Both the position numbers and the translations under genes were made by a program. DNA of 64,000 nt, taken from contig NZ_JAQNDM010000002.1 in the NCBI RefSeq assembly GCF_028368975.1, forward strand, positions 5,512,425 through 5,576,424. The letters are read 5' to 3'. The stretch comes from Stigmatella ashevillena (lineage in GTDB: Bacteria > Myxococcota > Myxococcia > Myxococcales > Myxococcaceae). Positions 59,710 through 64,000 of the stretch are shown here, one piece after another. Under the pieces are notes generated by a model. It made no database searches. It was not told the origin of the DNA and saw only the letters and a program-made list of their open reading frames with translations. Position 1 is the first letter of the stretch. Every line of letters starts with the position of its first letter.

Positions 59710-60363
59710 TCAGGCCTGAGAGAACACCGCGACCTGCCGCTCGGCGCCGGAAAATGGCAGGCGGTACTGGCGCGAGGACACCACGCGCAGCCCCCGCTCC
59801 GAGGCCCGCACCGCCAGCTCCGAATCCGGCTGGGCCTTGCCGAGCATCGCCACCACGCGCCCTCCCGGCTGCACATACGCGGGCGCCAGCGCGAGCCAGT
59901 CCGGAAGGTCCATGAAGGCCCGCGCGATCAGCAGCTCCGCGCGCGGAATGCCCTCACGCTCGGGCTGCCCTTCCGCGCGCAGGTGCAGCCCCCGCGCGTC
60001 CTTGAGCCCCAGCGCCGCGATGGTCGCCTTGAGAAAGCCCACCTTCTTGCCCACCGCGTCCACCAGCGTCACCGTCAGCGCGGGCCGGGCCAGCTTGAGC
60101 GGAAGGCCCGGAAAGCCAGCCCCCGCGCCCAGGTCTAATAAGGAGGCGGCGCCCTCCACCTCGGGCAGCACCGCCAGCGAGTCCAGGAAGTGCTTCTCCA
60201 GCACCTCCTCGGGCGCGGTGATGGCGGTGAGGTTCACCTTCGCATTCCACTTGAGCAGCTCGCCCATGAGCCGCTGGAGCCCCGGTGCCACGCCCTCGCC
60301 CAGGCGCAGCCCGAGCGCCTCGCTTCCCCGCTGAAGCTGATCCACGAACCGCGCGTTATCCAC
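59710..60363 (-). CDS. rsmG: 16S rRNA (guanine527-N7)-methyltransferase RsmG
   Basis: A 217-residue GidB family enzyme. LLKWNAKVNLTAITAPEEVL and KHFLDSLAVLP are the family N-terminal motif; LLDLGAGAGFPGLPLKL is the SAM site; LIARAFMDLPDWL follows. It methylates G527 of 16S rRNA. GTG start at 60363, overlapping a DnaA-box-like sequence. Convergent with the pseudokinase gene, 5 bp apart. rsmG next to parAB is the classic arrangement near the origin. Confidence 0.95.
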   Translation of the reverse strand: MDNARFVDQLQRGSEALGLRLGEGVAPGLQRLMGELLKWNAKVNLTAITAPEEVLEKHFLDSLAVLPEVEGAASLLDLGAGAGFPGLPLKLARPALTVTLVDAVGKKVGFLKATIAALGLKDARGLHLRAEGQPEREGIPRAELLIARAFMDLPDWLALAPAYVQPGGRVVAMLGKAQPDSELAVRASERGLRVVSSRQYRLPFSGAERQVAVFSQA

Positions 60364-60448
60364 AACACCTCCCCAACCGCTGTCCCTGCAACCACTTGGA
60401 TTTGCTGAATGCTACAGGTCGCTCCGAGTTGTCCACACGTTGTCCACA
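60356..60448. other. DnaA-box cluster upstream of rsmG
   Basis: TTATCCACA (60356-60364) matches the consensus DnaA box. TTGTCCACA occurs twice (60429-60437 and 60440-60448), 11 bp apart and thus on the same helix face. 60364-60591 has no gene. This could be part of the origin or a DnaA-controlled promoter for the neighbouring genes. Confidence 0.65.
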
Positions 60449-60591
60449 GGGCCTTGGGAGATCCCCTACGCGGCCCCCTGCTCTCACACATCGTGCGACC
60501 GTTCCCCCTCTCCACGCGCGGGACATGGTAAAGGGAGGGCGCGGCTCTCTTCACCGACAACCCCCGGCAGCACTCTCAGGCGGAACTTGTC

Positions 60592-61764
60592 ATGCCCAGC
60601 GTCGCGCAGCAGGTGGAAGCCAAGCTCTCTTGTCACCTGTCCGAGGCGCTCGTCACTCCCCTGGAGCAGCGCGAGGTGGTTTCCCTGCTGCGCCGGGACT
60701 TGCACCTGTCCGCTACCCTGGGCGAGCTGAACCAGCGCGGCGCCCTGAAGGTGCTCGTGCACCGGGTGGAGGCGCCCGAGTCCCGGCGCGCGTTGATGGA
60801 CCTGCTCGCCTCACGCGCGGACACGGCCCAGGCCGACGTCATCCGGGACGAGCTGGCCCGGGTCGATCTCTCACAGGCTGAGCGCCCCCTATATAAGGAT
60901 GCTGGAGCCCCGGGCCCCCTGCTCGCCGAGGAGCTGTGGCAGGTGCGCTTCAACCTGCTCCGGCTGGGGGTGCCCGCCCACGGCCAGCGCTTCGATGAGG
61001 GGCCCTACCGCCGCGTGATTCCCCACGACGCGAGCGAGCCGTTCACCGGCCAGGGCGCCACGGGCATCCGGCCGGACTCGCGCACCGTGCCCCGCAGCGA
61101 CAAGTGGTCCCGGTGGCGGCAGGTGCCCGCGCGCCCCGCGCTCACGCCGGGGCCCTCTGGCGACTGGGCCACCGCGCTGTCCAAGCTCGGCGCCAAGGAC
61201 CGGATCCTCCAGGCCCGGCTCGTGCTGCGCCGTCCCCTCACCACCCTCATGCCCACCGTGTGGGGGCCCCTGCCTCCCTCCCGGGCGGAGCTCCTCACCG
61301 TGGCCGCGCGCCAGTACGGCCAGGAGCCCACCTTCGTGGGCGCCCTGCTCCTGGCCGGGCAGCGCGCCCAGTCCGCGCAGGAGGAAGCCCGGCACTACGC
61401 CCTGGCCACCGGCGGCGAGCCCCACGCCGTGCTCGGCCTGGGGCAACTGCCCGTCTCGGCCGCCACCCGCAATGGGCTGCTCTCGGAGGTGCTCTCCGCC
61501 GAGGCCTTGCACCACGCCTCGCCCCTGCACCTGGCGCGATTGCTGACCGATGACGCGCTCAACCTCATGGCCGCCGCCAAGTACCTGCGCATCGTCGCGG
61601 AGGCACGTCCCCCCGGCGCGCGCTTTGATCCGCAGCACGCCGACCACCTCCGCACGCTCGCCTTCGAGTACACCGGCCGCGCCCGCGAGGGCCTCCAGAC
61701 CGCCTGGGGGGACTTCGTCTACGAGGCCTACCTCGACGTGAAGGCGACGCGCGTCTTTCCCTGA
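60592..61764 (+). CDS. Conserved-looking hypothetical protein
   Basis: A 390-residue soluble protein. I do not recognise the family. The first 110 residues are helical (VSLLRRDLHLSATLGELNQR), the middle is rich in Arg and Pro with WSRWRQVPARPA, and the last 150 residues form helices with Ala/Leu (ARHYALATGG, LMAAAKYLRIVAEARPPGAR). No signal or membrane segment. The ATG at 60592 is close to TTGTC, with no strong ribosome site. It ends inside the 3' end of the RCC1 gene (37-bp overlap, convergent). Confidence 0.65.
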   Translation: MPSVAQQVEAKLSCHLSEALVTPLEQREVVSLLRRDLHLSATLGELNQRGALKVLVHRVEAPESRRALMDLLASRADTAQADVIRDELARVDLSQAERPLYKDAGAPGPLLAEELWQVRFNLLRLGVPAHGQRFDEGPYRRVIPHDASEPFTGQGATGIRPDSRTVPRSDKWSRWRQVPARPALTPGPSGDWATALSKLGAKDRILQARLVLRRPLTTLMPTVWGPLPPSRAELLTVAARQYGQEPTFVGALLLAGQRAQSAQEEARHYALATGGEPHAVLGLGQLPVSAATRNGLLSEVLSAEALHHASPLHLARLLTDDALNLMAAAKYLRIVAEARPPGARFDPQHADHLRTLAFEYTGRAREGLQTAWGDFVYEAYLDVKATRVFP

Positions 61765-63182
61765 GCCCACTCGAGCGCAGGCGGAGGCGGGGGCACCCGC
61801 GGTGCCTCGCTGTCCCCCAATTGGCCGAAGTCGTTGAGTCCCCAGGCCCAGAGGCCTCCGCCGGAGTGCACCGACAGCGAGTGGTAGAAGCCTCCCGCCA
61901 CGGACACCTCGCCCTGGAGCCCGGGCACCCGTGCCGGCGTGGAGCGCTCCTGCGTCGTCCCCAGTCCCAACTGGCCTTCCTCGTTGCGGCCCCAGGCCCA
62001 CACGGTGCCATCGGCCTGCACCGCCAGCGAGTGCATGCCCCCGGCCGCCACGGACGACACCGGGCCCAACCCCTGCACGGGCCCGGGACGGGCGCTCGAG
62101 GAGAAAGAGCCGTTGCCCAACTGGCCGCTGTAGTTGTTGCCCCAGGACCAGAGCGCGCCCCCAGCCCGCACCGCCAGCGAGTGGTAGAAGCCTCCCGCCA
62201 CGGACACCACCTCGCGCAGCCCCTCCACGAGGCCGGGCTTCGTGCGCTGGGTGGAGACGCTCTCGCCGAGCTGGCCGAAGCCGTTGTTGCCCCAGGCCCA
62301 CACGGTGCCATCGGCGCGCACCGCCAGCGAGTGGAAGCCTCCGGCCGCCACGGACACCACCTGGCTCAGTCCAGGAACCTGGACGGGCGTGGCGCCGTGC
62401 ACGGTGGTGCCGTCTCCGAGCTGGCCATAGTCATTGAAGCCCCAGGCCCACACGGTGCCATCGGCGCACAGCGCCAGCGAGTGCATGTAGCCCCCGGCCA
62501 CGGCCACCACGCCCCGGAGCCCGGACACCTGCACCGGCGTGGAGCGGTGGGTGGTGCTCCCGTTGCCCAGTTGGCCATAGCCGTTGTTGCCCCAGGCCCA
62601 CACGGTGCCATCGGCGCACAGCGCCAGCGCATGCGAGCCCCCAGCCGCCACGGCCACGGCCTGGTTCAGCCCGGGCACACGCCGGGGCGCGGCGCGGGCC
62701 GCCGTGGTGCCATTGCCCAACTGCCCGGCGCTGTTGGAGCCGCACGTCCAGACGGTGCCATCGGCGTGCACCGCCAGCGAGTACTGGTAGCCCGCCGCCA
62801 CCGCCCTCACCCCGCGCTGCTCCACGGACTGCGCTGGGGTGGTGCGGTGCTTGGACGAATCTCCTGTGCCGGGCTCCTCCTCACGGGCCCCGAAGGACCA
62901 GCCATTGCTGGAGGCCCGCGCCGCCATCGCGTGGACACAGCAGGCCGCCAGGGCCGCCATGCCCCCCAGCCCCAGGGCATGCAGGGGCATGGGGCGATGG
63001 GAGGCGCTGGGCGCGGCGCTCCTCGGCGCGCGCACCTGCGGGACATGGGCGGGGGCCTGGGCGCTCGGCCCCGAGGGCGAGTCCGCCAGCCCGCAGCCCG
63101 CGAGCAGACAGAAGCCGATCCACGGGATGAGCCTTCGGGTCCGGCGCGTCTCCTGCGAATCCCTGCCACGGTGTTTGGGCAT
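61728..63182 (-). CDS. RCC1-repeat lipoprotein
   Basis: A 484-residue protein with a lipoprotein signal (LIPWIGFCLLAGC) and seven consecutive repeats of about 50 residues of the RCC1 type, each with VAVAAGG.HSLAVRADGTVW, AWGNN..GQLGNG. Seven such blades form a closed propeller. It is outside the cytoplasm; propellers of this kind bind other proteins or polysaccharides. The repeats are highly alike at DNA level, so recent duplication is likely. Convergent with the upstream gene. Confidence 0.85.
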   Translation of the reverse strand: MPKHRGRDSQETRRTRRLIPWIGFCLLAGCGLADSPSGPSAQAPAHVPQVRAPRSAAPSASHRPMPLHALGLGGMAALAACCVHAMAARASSNGWSFGAREEEPGTGDSSKHRTTPAQSVEQRGVRAVAAGYQYSLAVHADGTVWTCGSNSAGQLGNGTTAARAAPRRVPGLNQAVAVAAGGSHALALCADGTVWAWGNNGYGQLGNGSTTHRSTPVQVSGLRGVVAVAGGYMHSLALCADGTVWAWGFNDYGQLGDGTTVHGATPVQVPGLSQVVSVAAGGFHSLAVRADGTVWAWGNNGFGQLGESVSTQRTKPGLVEGLREVVSVAGGFYHSLAVRAGGALWSWGNNYSGQLGNGSFSSSARPGPVQGLGPVSSVAAGGMHSLAVQADGTVWAWGRNEEGQLGLGTTQERSTPARVPGLQGEVSVAGGFYHSLSVHSGGGLWAWGLNDFGQLGDSEAPRVPPPPPALEWAQGKTRVAFTSR

Positions 63183-63400
63183 GCTGAGCACTCAGTCCTC
63201 GGGTGGACTGCCGCCGCGCCTCATCGCGAGCGGCGGCTCTCAGAGCAAACGCTGTGCCCCCCGGGGCCCGGGCCGGACCTGAACCATCTCGCGCCCTTGG
63301 CCAAGCCGCGTGTCCACCCGATTGGACAGTGCCCCGTGCGAGCGTCCAACCGGTTCGACAGACCTACACGCGCGGCGCCCTTCGGCCACCTTCACCCGCC

Positions 63401-64000
63401 ATGTACGCTTGGCTTACACTCTGGCGTGTGCCCACCGCCCCCCATGACGTGACTCCGGACGGCGAGCGCGACAGGCTTCAGCAGGAGCGGGACTTCTACC
63501 GGAGCCTCCTCGAGTTGGGGGCCCGCGACTCCCTCGAACCTTTCCTCGAAGAAGCCCTCGCGCTCAGCGCGAGCATGTCCGGTGCGAAGCGCGGCTACAT
63601 CGAGCTGCTGGAGGATCAACACCACGAGGGCCCCCCGCGCTTCTGGATGGCACACGGCTGCTATGACGAGGAAGTCGAGGAAATCCGCGCCACCTTCTCC
63701 CGCGGCGTCATCGCCGAGGCGCTCGCCACCGGGCAGACCATCGTCACCGAGTCCGCGCTGAGGGACCCGCGCTTCGGCTCGCGCAACAGCGTGCGGCGCA
63801 ACCGCAGCGAGGCGGTGCTCTGCGCCCCCATCGGCGCCAGCCCCACCCTGGGCGTGGTGTACCTCCAGGACCGCCACCAGCCGGGCCCCTTCTCCGAGGA
63901 GGACCGCAAGCGGCTGGAGATCTTCGCCCGCTACCTGGCCACCTTCGCCGAGCGCCTGCTCACGCTGCACCGCCAGCGCGAGGCCGCCGATGCCACGCAG
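63401..64000 (+). CDS. GAF-domain regulator, N-terminal part
   Basis: The gene runs off the right edge, so only 200 residues are seen. A short leader (DRLQQERDFYRSLLELGARD) is followed by a GAF domain: FLEEALALSASMSGAKRGYI, then SRGVIAEALATGQTIVTESA and APIGASPTLGVVYLQD. This pattern is frequent at the N-terminus of myxobacterial sigma-54-dependent enhancer-binding proteins; the AAA+ and HTH parts would lie beyond the window. ATG at 63401, or GTG at 63428. Confidence 0.75.
   Translation, partial: MYAWLTLWRVPTAPHDVTPDGERDRLQQERDFYRSLLELGARDSLEPFLEEALALSASMSGAKRGYIELLEDQHHEGPPRFWMAHGCYDEEVEEIRATFSRGVIAEALATGQTIVTESALRDPRFGSRNSVRRNRSEAVLCAPIGASPTLGVVYLQDRHQPGPFSEEDRKRLEIFARYLATFAERLLTLHRQREAADATQ

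Noticed and set aside
63392-63970. Minus-strand frame opposite the GAF gene
   Set aside because: The plus strand carries a clear GAF domain; the other is its shadow.

Overview
This is a chromosomal window from a myxobacterium (Myxococcota, probably suborder Cystobacterineae). The evidence is the very high GC content, DUF2381 proteins, polymorphic-toxin lipoproteins of the SitA type, many Hanks-type kinases, and a parABS locus followed by a bactofilin with parS of the form TGTTCCACGTGGAACA, as in Myxococcus xanthus. The right third (about 48.8-64 kb) is housekeeping and conserved: ergothioneine synthesis (egtB, egtD), bacM-parB-parA, a cluster of three parS sites, rsmG with DnaA-box-like sites. 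The left two thirds are accessory DNA.

Layout. 0-4.7 kb: secreted or membrane-anchored proteins (HEAT-type, an M23-like exported protein with a decayed paralogue, a VCBS/FG-GAP protein). 4.9-5.8 kb: a graveyard of broken genes (SDR epimerase, IS91-type transposase, DJ-1/PfpI). 5.87-7.07 kb: an IS630-family insertion sequence lying exactly in the stop codon of the next gene. 7.07-14.25 kb: a two-gene putative defence operon, a 2132-residue Avs-like STAND NTPase with an N-terminal nuclease-like domain plus a small partner. 14.4-23.25 kb (element A) and 28.7-45.6 kb (element B): two paralogous mobile elements of one family. 23.4-28.7 kb: ordinary genes between them (NmrA/TetR pair, cold-shock protein, LysR/LysE pair). 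45.6-52.7 kb: aldo/keto reductase, amidase, a second ATPase + TOPRIM-like defence candidate, alditol oxidase, a lipoprotein.

The mobile family is the most unusual content. Each element has, read on the minus strand, DUF2381 protein -> active Ser/Thr kinase with a membrane segment -> second kinase-fold protein whose catalytic residues are altered in the same way in both copies -> XRE regulator (intact in B, broken in A). The two kinase genes are separated by an array of GC-rich direct repeats. Beyond DUF2381 lie more of these repeats, a roughly 1-kb conserved leader with a double hairpin, then a small HTH protein, a tyrosine recombinase and an attachment-like sequence. In element B the repeat zone has expanded to about 55 units and encloses a SitA-like AHH-nuclease lipoprotein with its Imm11-type immunity gene. 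In element A the same zone is short and holds no toxin. My inference is that the repeat zone acts as a cargo bay for kin-discrimination cassettes on an integrative element that carries a conserved kinase/pseudokinase signalling module. Element B also carries a low-GC ParA-like ATPase inserted with a flanking duplication.

Many long open frames in the repeat arrays are artefacts of about 78% GC sequence and are not annotated as genes. All assignments come from reading the sequence and remembered family motifs; no database search was run.
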